Positions 1-4,858 of a DNA stretch of 36,871 nucleotides are shown piece after piece. Location: NCBI GenBank assembly GCA_002774875.1, contig PCYM01000007.1, forward strand, positions 1 through 36,871. The letters are read 5' to 3'. The stretch is from Candidatus Uhrbacteria bacterium CG10_big_fil_rev_8_21_14_0_10_50_16 (lineage in GTDB: Bacteria; Patescibacteriota; Patescibacteriia; UBA9934; UBA11717). The first letter of the stretch is position 1. Every line of letters starts with the position of its first letter. A program made the position numbers and the translations under genes. A model generated the notes under the pieces. It searched no databases. It saw only the letters and a program-made list of their open reading frames with translations, and was not told the DNA's origin.

Positions 1-82
1 AACGGCTATGCGAAATGCCGGCATGCCATTCCGTTTCACTCCATGCCATACCGTCACTTCGCATCAGCCGCGCGCGTTAGGC
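1..82 (+). repeat. attC-like recombination site, left edge truncated
   Basis: The window opens on AAC (1-3), the expected end of an R'' box. Bases 3-14 (CGGCTATGCGAA) pair with 58-70 (TTCGCATCAGCCG) as a 12-bp stem carrying one bulged C at 65. That single extrahelical base in the L-box stem is the signature that sets strand choice in attC sites. A GC spacer then leads to the R' core GTTAGGC (76-82), whose GTT pairs with the AAC. The interior 15-57 is the variable loop. The R'' start lies outside the window. Confidence 0.65.
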
Positions 83-91
83 GAAATATTT

Positions 92-466
92 AATTGTTTT
101 CTTTTGTATTTACAAAGCTCGATTACCTGGCTAAACTATACTCATTATTCATAAATATAAATCATAAGTATAAAGAAAGTGGAGAACCAATGCCCGATCA
201 GGGCGGATCAAAGGAGGCTCAATTTAAGGAGTTATTTAGAGCAGATGAGGAGGCTTTCCAAGGTTTGGAAGAACCAACCTTTTCAAAAGTCGTCACTGTA
301 AGCGAACAAGGTGCTGAGAGCATGGGCAAACCAGCTGGGAGTGAGTGGTTAGGGTTTACTTACTATGACAAGGGAGAAATATACCACGGAGCTATCGATC
401 CAACTGATGGACAAGTGATAGCTACGGGCTCAGAAATGACATGGTGGTTTGATTAAGAAAACAATT
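92..466. repeat. Inverted repeat pair bracketing cassette gene 1
   Basis: AATTGTTTTCTT at 92-103 is the exact reverse complement of AAGAAAACAATT at 455-466. The left arm begins 13 nt after the GTT of the upstream attC-like core, and the right arm ends 13 nt before the AAC of the downstream one. The intervening 13-mers are also partly complementary. In a circular excised cassette these arms would lie in register on either side of the attC and lengthen its stem. Confidence 0.6.
190..456 (+). CDS. Hypothetical cassette protein (88 aa)
   Basis: I do not recognise this small acidic soluble protein. ATG at 190 is chosen because GGAG sits 7 nt upstream; the longer frame beginning at TTG 94 would read through the cassette's left inverted repeat. 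The middle and C-terminal parts (TVSEQGAES, GSEWLGFTYYDKGEIYHGAIDP, ending MTWWFD) have an alternating hydrophobic/aromatic pattern suggesting a small beta-rich domain. No signal peptide or membrane segment is visible. It is the sole gene between attC-like cores at 76 and 650, and small unknown proteins are typical cargo of integron cassettes. No promoter is evident; it may rely on read-through transcription. Confidence 0.7.
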   Translation: MPDQGGSKEAQFKELFRADEEAFQGLEEPTFSKVVTVSEQGAESMGKPAGSEWLGFTYYDKGEIYHGAIDPTDGQVIATGSEMTWWFD

Positions 467-475
467 GAATACATC

Positions 476-656
476 CGATAACAGCGTATAGCAGGTTCAG
501 AAAATCGCCCCTTTCTATTTTTACGGCGGGGCGATATTCTTCTCCCAGATGCCGCTAACTGGAATTGAAGTTTGAGGTGTTTGTGAAAATTCATGTCAAC
601 CGAAGTTTCGTGCAATGATGATGGGCGGCACTACTGCTATACACGGCACGTTAAAC
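476..656 (+). repeat. attC-like site between cassettes 1 and 2 (long form)
   Basis: CGATAAC (476-482) stands in the R'' position and GTTAAAC (650-656) in R'. GTATAGCAG (486-494) is a perfect 9-bp complement of CTGCTATAC (634-642), giving the L''/L' stem. The interior contains a second hairpin, ATCGCCCC/GGGGCGAT, near 505-534. The span of 181 nt is longer than usual for attC, and R'' pairs with R' essentially only through AAC/GTT, so the assignment is tentative. Confidence 0.5.
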
Positions 657-660
657 GAAA

Positions 661-1314
661 TCGAGAAAAGAGCTATTTTGAATTTTGAGGGGGCAAAACT
701 TTTATATATCATAATTTTTCAATAGTAATATGGTATCGAAAATCACTTATTTTGTTCATGGAACTACAACCGATAACGAACAGGAAATCTCCTCTGGCTG
801 GTTTGATGTTGATTTGTCAGAGTTAGGGGTTCAACAATCTGTTGAATTGTGGGACAAAATTAAAAATAAGCATTTTGATGTCGTTTTCTGCTCTGACCTA
901 AAACGGGCTGTGCATTCGGCTGAACTAACTTTCAAAAATAAAGTCAAAATTATTCCTGATAAACGTTTGCGGGAATGTAATTATGGAAAATACAATGCAC
1001 AGCCCTCTGAAATTGTTGGACCCATGCAAGAACAAAATATAACGAAGAGATTTCCCGACGGTGAATCTTACGAAGATGTCAAAATGAGAATAAGTGATTT
1101 TCTTGATTTTTTGAAGAAAAATTATGATGGAAAGTCGGTTGCCGTTGTCGCACACAAAGCACCACAGTTAGCATTAGATGTTCTGTTGAAAAACAAAACT
1201 TGGGAACAGGCTTTTGCAGATGATTGGCGAGAGACAAAAGCATGGCAACCTGGCTGGAACTATACATTAGAGTAAAAGTTTTACCCCTTTTTATTATAAA
1301 CGTTCTTTTCTCGA
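661..1314. repeat. Long inverted repeat pair bracketing the histidine phosphatase cassette gene
   Basis: 661-704 and the reverse complement of 1273-1314 both begin TCGAGAAAAGA and end GGGG(C/T)AAAACTTTTA, with a diverged middle of about 17 nt. The inner 15 bases match 14/15 (690-704 against 1273-1287), and the outer 11 match exactly (661-671 against 1304-1314). The left arm starts 8 nt after the GTT of the upstream core, and the right arm contains the gene's TAA stop. No target-site duplication is visible at the outer ends. Confidence 0.65.
730..1275 (+). CDS. Histidine phosphatase superfamily (phosphoglycerate mutase-like) protein
   Basis: A 181-aa single-domain protein of the phosphohistidine phosphatase/phosphoglycerate mutase fold. 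The N-terminal active-site motif is FVHGTTTDN (residues 8-16), where the family normally has RHGET: the histidine nucleophile is kept but the preceding arginine is valine. The second motif is FCSDLKRAVHSAE (about 53-65), matching SxLxRAxxTA, and the second histidine is in VAVVAHKAPQ (near 139). Acid/base and phosphate-pocket elements are otherwise present. Substrate cannot be deduced. It is the only gene in its cassette and no clear Shine-Dalgarno precedes ATG 730. The low GC content contrasts with the housekeeping genes from 2176 on, suggesting acquisition by transfer. Confidence 0.85.
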   Translation: MVSKITYFVHGTTTDNEQEISSGWFDVDLSELGVQQSVELWDKIKNKHFDVVFCSDLKRAVHSAELTFKNKVKIIPDKRLRECNYGKYNAQPSEIVGPMQEQNITKRFPDGESYEDVKMRISDFLDFLKKNYDGKSVAVVAHKAPQLALDVLLKNKTWEQAFADDWRETKAWQPGWNYTLE

Positions 1315-1332
1315 CTCACTCCACTTCGCTTC

Positions 1333-1363
1333 GTGTAAACTTGATATATCCCAGACGTTAGCC
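1333..1363 (+). repeat. Degenerate attC-like junction between cassettes 2 and 3
   Basis: GTGTAAAC (1333-1340) resembles the R'' expected for cassette 2 (reverse complement of GTTAAAC with one extra base), and GTTAGCC (1357-1363) is the next core. Only 16 nt, including the palindrome GATATATC, separate them. This is far shorter than a functional attC, so it is probably a deletion remnant. GAAATATTT follows, as after the first core. Confidence 0.35.
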
Positions 1364-1367
1364 GAAA

Positions 1368-1924
1368 TATTTTTAAACATGACTAAAATGAACAAAAAGA
1401 TAATTTTTTTTGGATGGAGATGGGACACTTTGGTATCCTCGATCAACGAGATATACAAAGAAACCCCATTGGATTTATCTAGAGAGTAAAGACGCAAAGG
1501 AACATTACAAACACTTGGTCATGATCCCGACGGTTTTATCTACCTTGAAAAGGTTAAAAAAAATGGGCATTCTCACAATCTTACTTTCAACGCATCCACA
1601 CCCTCCCAAAGAAGCTGATTCTATAATCAATCATAAAGTCACCCATTTTAGATTGAATGGTTTGTTTGATGAAGTACACGCTACCAGAGAATTTCACGGT
1701 TCCAAAGGAGAGTTCATTGTTAAAATATTAAAGGAGCGTGGTATTCCAAAGACGAAAGCTCTAATGGTCGGCGACCACTATCGCTGGGATTATAAATCAG
1801 CAAAAGATGTAGGTGTGGATGCGCTACTGATTGAGTCAGAATATATGCGAAAAGATATTCAAGGTAGAAGAATAAAACGGACGATCAAAAAATTATCTGA
1901 TGTTTTTAGTCATGTTTAAAAATA
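1368..1924. repeat. Perfect 21-bp inverted repeat pair bracketing the HAD cassette gene
   Basis: The 21 bases 1368-1388 (beginning TATTTTTAAACATG) are the exact reverse complement of 1904-1924 (beginning TTTTAGTCATG). The left arm starts 8 nt after the GTT of the core at 1357, and its last base is the A of the likely ATG start. The right arm contains the last codons and the stop. This is the strongest of the three gene-bracketing repeats. Confidence 0.8.
1388..1919 (+). CDS. HAD-family phosphatase (MDP-1-like), apparent frameshift near the start
   Basis: The main frame (TTG at 1410 to 1919, 169 aa) opens directly at HAD motif I, DGDGTLWYP. Motif II is ILLSTHPHP, a conserved lysine follows in HGSKGEF, and motif IV is GDHYRWDY, so the catalytic set of a haloacid dehalogenase phosphohydrolase is complete. 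The natural N-terminus MNKKII(F) is encoded from ATG 1388 (or ATG 1379) in another frame. An eight-T run (1404-1411) joins the two; with seven Ts the protein would read MNKKIIFLDGDGTLW. Either a one-base homopolymer error, a real frameshift or slippage is involved. Length and the DGDGTLW motif resemble magnesium-dependent phosphatase-1. It is the last recognisable cassette gene, and its stop lies within the right inverted-repeat arm. Confidence 0.8.
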
Positions 1925-1969
1925 CTCAAGGGGACGCTGCGCTTTCGCTCCCGATGGTCGCTCACCCTC

Positions 1970-2020
1970 GGCTAACACAGCGTATGCGGCTACGGCTTGC
2001 TTCGTACCTCCGCAAGCCTC
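1970..2020 (+). repeat. Half attC-like site at the right end of the array
   Basis: GGCTAAC (1970-1976) is the exact reverse complement of this cassette's left core GTTAGCC. It is followed by ACAGCGTATGCGG, which resembles the L'' region of the site after gene 1 (AGCGTATAGCAG). A GGCTTGC/GCAAGCC hairpin follows. No matching L' or GTT core is found further right, so the array seems to end in a truncated site. Confidence 0.45.
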
Positions 2021-2060
2021 CACCCACAATAACAGTGCCTGTCCCCTTTATCCACAAAAC

Positions 2061-2095
2061 AAACCAAAACCTCCGGTCCCCCGGAGGTTTTGTGC
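2061..2095 (-). terminator. Intrinsic terminator-like hairpin after ftsL (probably bidirectional)
   Basis: AAAACCTCCGG (2066-2076) and CCGGAGGTTTT (2081-2091) form a perfect 11-bp stem with a TCCC loop. T-rich sequence follows on the minus strand. It separates the mraZ-rsmH-ftsL operon from the cassette region. Confidence 0.75.
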
Positions 2096-2175
2096 GCGTA
2101 TCACTCTTGAAATACCAATGCATAACATGATATTTCAATCTCTATCCACGGAATGAACAAAAATTGAAACACCGC

Positions 2176-2508
2176 CTATCGCACGGCAACGGAATTAACC
2201 CCCGTCAAATACACCACCTCTTGTGAATCAACAAACCCAAGTATCTGCATACGCTCAGACACTGTTCCAAGGCTGGTCGCAGAGGCGACAGATGTCATGA
2301 GTCGCTCATTCTTCACTTGTAGCTCTTGCACAGAATTTTCCAAATCACGCATCGTATAACCATGTTGTGTCGACTGCGAGACCTGCATCACATAGGCGAC
2401 GCCCAGCACGATCACTACAACACTAAGCACTAGGTTCCAGAGGGTGAGGGATGTTGGAATCGTCGGGAGAAAACGCGTGACGCGCTTGGTTGTTGAGAGA
2501 ACGGTCAT
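2176..2508 (-). CDS. ftsL: FtsL-like cell division protein
   Basis: A 110-aa bitopic membrane protein: a short basic cytoplasmic N-terminus, one transmembrane helix (about residues 23-43, LWNLVLSVVVIVLGVAYVMQ), then a coiled-coil-like stretch (DLENSVQELQVKNERL, about 56-71) and a short extracytoplasmic tail. Size, topology and position directly after rsmH are those of FtsL, which pairs with FtsB/DivIC in the division complex. FtsL sequences diverge fast, so the name rests on topology and synteny. The start at 2508 lies 86 nt inside the end of rsmH in another frame; no methionine exists between it and the membrane helix, so the overlap appears real. Last gene of the operon before the terminator at 2061-2095. 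Confidence 0.75.
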   Translation of the reverse strand: MTVLSTTKRVTRFLPTIPTSLTLWNLVLSVVVIVLGVAYVMQVSQSTQHGYTMRDLENSVQELQVKNERLMTSVASATSLGTVSERMQILGFVDSQEVVYLTGVNSVAVR

Positions 2509-3418
2509 GTTGAGGGTATTTGTTTTTGCTTTTTCCTATCTCCTCCGGGCCGACTTTTTGTGCGACACGGAGTTTTGCGCTGCGAGCGCGCGGATTACTG
2601 GCGATTTCTGACGGGCTCGGTTTGAGCGGTTTTTTGGTCAGAATACGCAGGTCTGGTCGTCCTTTGAGAAAACGTTTAACCAGTCGATCTTCCAGCGAAT
2701 GGAACGAGATCACACAGAGGCGACCCCCTACATTGAGAGCGTCAACGGCTTGTGGAAGGACTGTTTCAATAGCTCCCAGTTCGTCATTAACGACAATGCG
2801 TAACGCCTGAAACACACGGGTTGCGGGATGAATTTTCCCATGCCTTCCAAGCGTCACCGCAATGGTTTCCGCGAGATCGACCGTCGTAGAAAACGGTCGT
2901 TCACGTCTTCGGGCAACAATGGCTTTTGCCACCTCTCGCGCACGATCCTCTTCTCCGTAGACAAGAAATGCTTGCGTGAGCTGCTCCTCCGACCAGGAGT
3001 TCACAACCTCGGCGGCTGTCTGCCCTTGGTCGACGTCGTAGCGCATGTCCAACGGTCCATCTTTTTGAAAACTGAATCCGCGTGCGGCATCATCCACATG
3101 TGCCGAGCTAAACCCGACATCTAACAAGATTCCGTCCACCTCCCCTATTCCCTGCGCGTGCAGAATTTTTTTGAGGTGTCGGTAATCATCCTGCACAAAG
3201 GTGAGTCGATCCGTGGCACCGATGCGATCCTGTGCCATCGCAATATTGCGCGCATCACGATCAACGCCAATCACACGACCATCTGGAGCACTTGCCTCCA
3301 ACAACAGTATCGTGTGCCCACCATGTCCCAATGTCCCATCCACGTAAACTCCTCCTGCGTGCGGTTGCATCCAATGGCGTATCTCCTCCTTGAGAACCGG
3401 AATGTGGAACGATTCCAT
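2423..3418 (-). CDS. rsmH: 16S rRNA (cytosine(1402)-N(4))-methyltransferase RsmH
   Basis: A 331-aa SAM-dependent methyltransferase that modifies C1402 in the 16S decoding centre. The N-terminus MESFHIPVLKEEI and the SAM-binding motif YVDGTLGHGGH (about 25-35) are characteristic, followed by VIGVDRDARN, GILLDVGFSSAHVDDAARGFSF and the C-terminal CVISFHSLEDRLVKRF and NPRARSAKLRV motifs. A polar tail of about 45 residues follows that last motif and overlaps ftsL. It starts 6 nt after the mraZ stop, giving the conserved mraZ-rsmH-ftsL order. Confidence 0.97.
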   Translation of the reverse strand: MESFHIPVLKEEIRHWMQPHAGGVYVDGTLGHGGHTILLLEASAPDGRVIGVDRDARNIAMAQDRIGATDRLTFVQDDYRHLKKILHAQGIGEVDGILLDVGFSSAHVDDAARGFSFQKDGPLDMRYDVDQGQTAAEVVNSWSEEQLTQAFLVYGEEDRAREVAKAIVARRRERPFSTTVDLAETIAVTLGRHGKIHPATRVFQALRIVVNDELGAIETVLPQAVDALNVGGRLCVISFHSLEDRLVKRFLKGRPDLRILTKKPLKPSPSEIASNPRARSAKLRVAQKVGPEEIGKSKNKYPQHDRSLNNQARHAFSPDDSNIPHPLEPSA

Positions 3419-3424
3419 ACACCA

Positions 3425-3856
3425 CTAAATACCCAATTCACCGAGCTGCTCGGCAATCGCCGAAGATGCAGACTCTGTTTTTTTCTTATACGCTTCCCAC
3501 GTGGACGCATCCCAAAGTTCGAGACGGTTGTATAAACCCGCCACAACCACATTCTTCTTCATACCCGCGTATTGTCGAAGATATTCTGGGATACCAAATC
3601 GTCCCTGTTTATCGATACTCACATCCATTGCACCCGCAAGCATGAGTCGGGCGAACGCACGAGAGTTTTGTTGTGAAATAGGAAGGTTTGCAAGCTTGGT
3701 TGCAAGAACTTTCCATTCAGTCATGGCATAAATGACGAGGGAGTTGTCCAACCCGCGCGTAACGACGGCGCCCTTACGGAGCGCATCACGAAACTTTACC
3801 GGGATGGCCAACCGACCTTTTTCATCTAACGCATGATTATATTCACCAAGAAACAT
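3425..3856 (-). CDS. mraZ: Transcriptional regulator MraZ
   Basis: A 143-aa protein with two SpoVT/AbrB-like repeats: MFLGEYNHALDEKGRLAIP (residues 1-19) and the second half ending in DKQGRFGIPEYLR. MraZ forms a DNA-binding ring that regulates its own division-gene operon. ATG 3856 is preferred over GTG 3874 because the family begins MF(L/M)GEY. No Shine-Dalgarno precedes it. The C-terminus (KKKTESASSAIAEQLGELGI) is longer and more polar than usual. Candidate target sites lie 130-190 nt upstream. Confidence 0.95.
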   Translation of the reverse strand: MFLGEYNHALDEKGRLAIPVKFRDALRKGAVVTRGLDNSLVIYAMTEWKVLATKLANLPISQQNSRAFARLMLAGAMDVSIDKQGRFGIPEYLRQYAGMKKNVVVAGLYNRLELWDASTWEAYKKKTESASSAIAEQLGELGI

Positions 3857-3882
3857 GGACGTTGGGGCTACCACAGGTTAAA

Positions 3883-3949
3883 GATGTGCTGACGACTCAA
3901 CACATCATCTCTCTTCACACCGTGTCTGGTTCTAAAAAACCAGGCACAT
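3883..3949 (-). promoter_or_regulatory. Two hairpins in the mraZ leader region
   Basis: GATGTG...CACATC (3883-3906) forms a stem extended by TGA/TCA, 27 nt upstream of the mraZ start. CTGGTT/AACCAG (about 3929-3947) forms a second stem enclosing an A-rich loop. Neither has a proper U-run on the minus strand. They could be leader RNA structures or operator palindromes; the function is unknown. Confidence 0.4.
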
Positions 3950-4410
3950 CTAAGGCAGTGTGAGGAAGAGAATTGCCTATCTTCTCCTCCCCACCACTCA
4001 CCACTTTGCACCCTTCAGAACCAATACTACCCACCATGCCACCCTTCGTCTATTGAAACAAAAGGCGAACAAAGGTGGGCTTATACACATATGCTGTGGA
4101 TAGACTGACAAATGCCGTGTTTTCTCCTATAAATACGCTAGATCTTTCCACCTTGGAGGTACCCGTGAAGATCAAAGTTTTACCTAGCCACGCGTCGCTG
4201 AACACTCTCGGTCGTCATTGCAAGTTCCGCGAAGCAATCTTATCGATTTTGCAAGATCTAGAAGGTATCTCTCCCATCATCCTGAACGAAGTGAGTTACA
4301 CGAATGCCGTCGAAGGGCCTTTGCCGTGTTCTCTAAGAGAGATACTCACGAAAATATAGGCCAATGTCCCTCGTCAAGCTCGGGATGACGGATAGTTGTT
4401 TGTGATCAGA
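3907..4410. other. Non-coding interval with dispersed REP-like elements
   Basis: No convincing gene is seen here. The interval holds the phased MraZ-box candidates, an element at 4208-4240 (33 nt, beginning TCGGTCGTCATTGC and ending CGAAGCAATCT) that recurs near 36570, and a palindromic GTCATCCCGAG...GAGGGAC-type element (minus strand) near 4367-4390. A + frame at 4075-4359 has no family resemblance and crosses the repeat. Confidence 0.6.
3991..4044 (-). promoter_or_regulatory. Candidate MraZ-box array: decamer-phased TGG/GGG repeats
   Basis: On the + strand, CC-starting motifs recur every 10 nt: CCAC 3991, CCAC 4001, CCCT 4011, CCAA 4021, CCAC 4031, then ACCC 4041. Read on the mraZ strand these are TGG/GGG triplets at one helical turn. 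Known MraZ targets are short TGGGN-type direct repeats spaced 10 bp apart. The array lies 135-190 nt upstream of mraZ ATG, farther than in E. coli. Confidence 0.5.
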
Positions 4411-4826
4411 TCCAGCCTTCGCCCCCAAGAACACGTGTGTTTTAAAGTATGAGCCTGCGAGTACTCTTAAAACGCATGTGTTTGAAGATGAGTGTACTCG
4501 GCGAAGGAATCCAGCCCTTCGCCCCCAAGAACACGTGTGTTTTGAAAGCTGAAGTCTATGCGCAAGATTCTCAAAACGCATGTGTTTGAAGATAAGGATC
4601 CTCGGCGAAGGAATCCAGCCCTTCGCCCCCAAGAACACGTGTGTTTTGAAAGATAGAGCCACAGCGCGAATCTTCTCAAAACGCATGTGTTTGAAGATAG
4701 GCGAGTTCGGCGAAGCGATCAAGGTCTTTGCCCCCAAGAACACGTGTGTTTTGAAAGCTGAAGCCTATGCGAAAGATTCTCAAAACGCATGTGTTTGAAG
4801 ATAGGCGAGTTCGGCGAAGGACTGTA
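4411..4826. repeat. Four-copy ~104-bp tandem array of inverted half-sites
   Basis: Block A (GCCCCCAAGAACACGTGTGT) begins at 4421, 4521, 4625 and 4730. Block B (AAAACGCATGTGTTTGAAGA) begins at 4469, 4573, 4678 and 4782. The period is 100-105 bp. B resembles the reverse complement of A, so each unit can fold A-loop-B. Units are linked by GGCGAAGG...CCTTCGCC hairpins. Loops of copies 2 and 4 are near-identical; those of 1 and 3 differ. It lies between the uvrC terminator and the mraZ upstream region. Confidence 0.9.
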
Positions 4827-4828
4827 GA

Positions 4829-4858
4829 CAAAAAAAGGAACGACACATCGGTCGTCCC
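4829..4858 (-). terminator. Intrinsic terminator of uvrC
   Basis: On the minus strand GGGACGAC and GTCGTTCC (4837-4858) form an 8-bp stem with one GU pair and a 6-nt loop, followed by seven or more Ts. It starts immediately after the uvrC stop codon. Confidence 0.88.

Larger units (their letters stand above)
1..2020 (+). mobile_element. Putative integron-type gene cassette array (no integrase in window)
   Basis: Three short same-strand genes are separated by elements with GTTRRRY-like cores: GTTAGGC at 76-82, GTTAAAC at 650-656 and GTTAGCC at 1357-1363 (the last has one off-consensus base). Each core is followed directly by GAAAT. Upstream of the first two lie complementary L-box-like arms, and the third gene is followed by GGCTAAC, the exact reverse complement of its own left core. 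With cutting between G and TT, the cassettes would be 77-650, 651-1357 and 1358 to about 2000. The region is more AT-rich than the housekeeping genes from 2176 onwards. No tyrosine recombinase is present, so this is either a cluster of attC sites lacking an integrase or the distal part of an integron beginning left of the window. The architecture is seen in the sequence; the integron interpretation is inference. Confidence 0.6.

Noticed and set aside
94-189. Longer N-terminus for cassette protein 1 from TTG 94
   Set aside because: It would translate the cassette's left inverted repeat; ATG 190 has a Shine-Dalgarno and the extension is not protein-like.
2048-2056. Perfect DnaA box (TTATCCACA), another at 9052-9060
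   Set aside because: Single isolated boxes without an AT-rich unwinding element or dnaA/dnaN nearby; not evidence of an origin.
1900-2130. Possible 76-aa + strand protein after the HAD gene
   Set aside because: It runs through the inverted-repeat arm, the half attC site and the terminator hairpin; composition is that of non-coding DNA.
4075-4359. Possible 94-aa + strand protein
   Set aside because: It crosses a dispersed REP-like element, has no Shine-Dalgarno, and its sequence looks unlike a protein domain.
4333-4743. Open minus-strand frames with repeated KHTCSWG-type peptides
   Set aside because: They are translations of the 104-bp DNA repeat, open in more than one frame, with no start signals or family resemblance.
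4411-4826. CRISPR array
   Set aside because: Repeats alternate in orientation, the period is 104 bp, several spacers are near-identical to each other and no cas genes are present.
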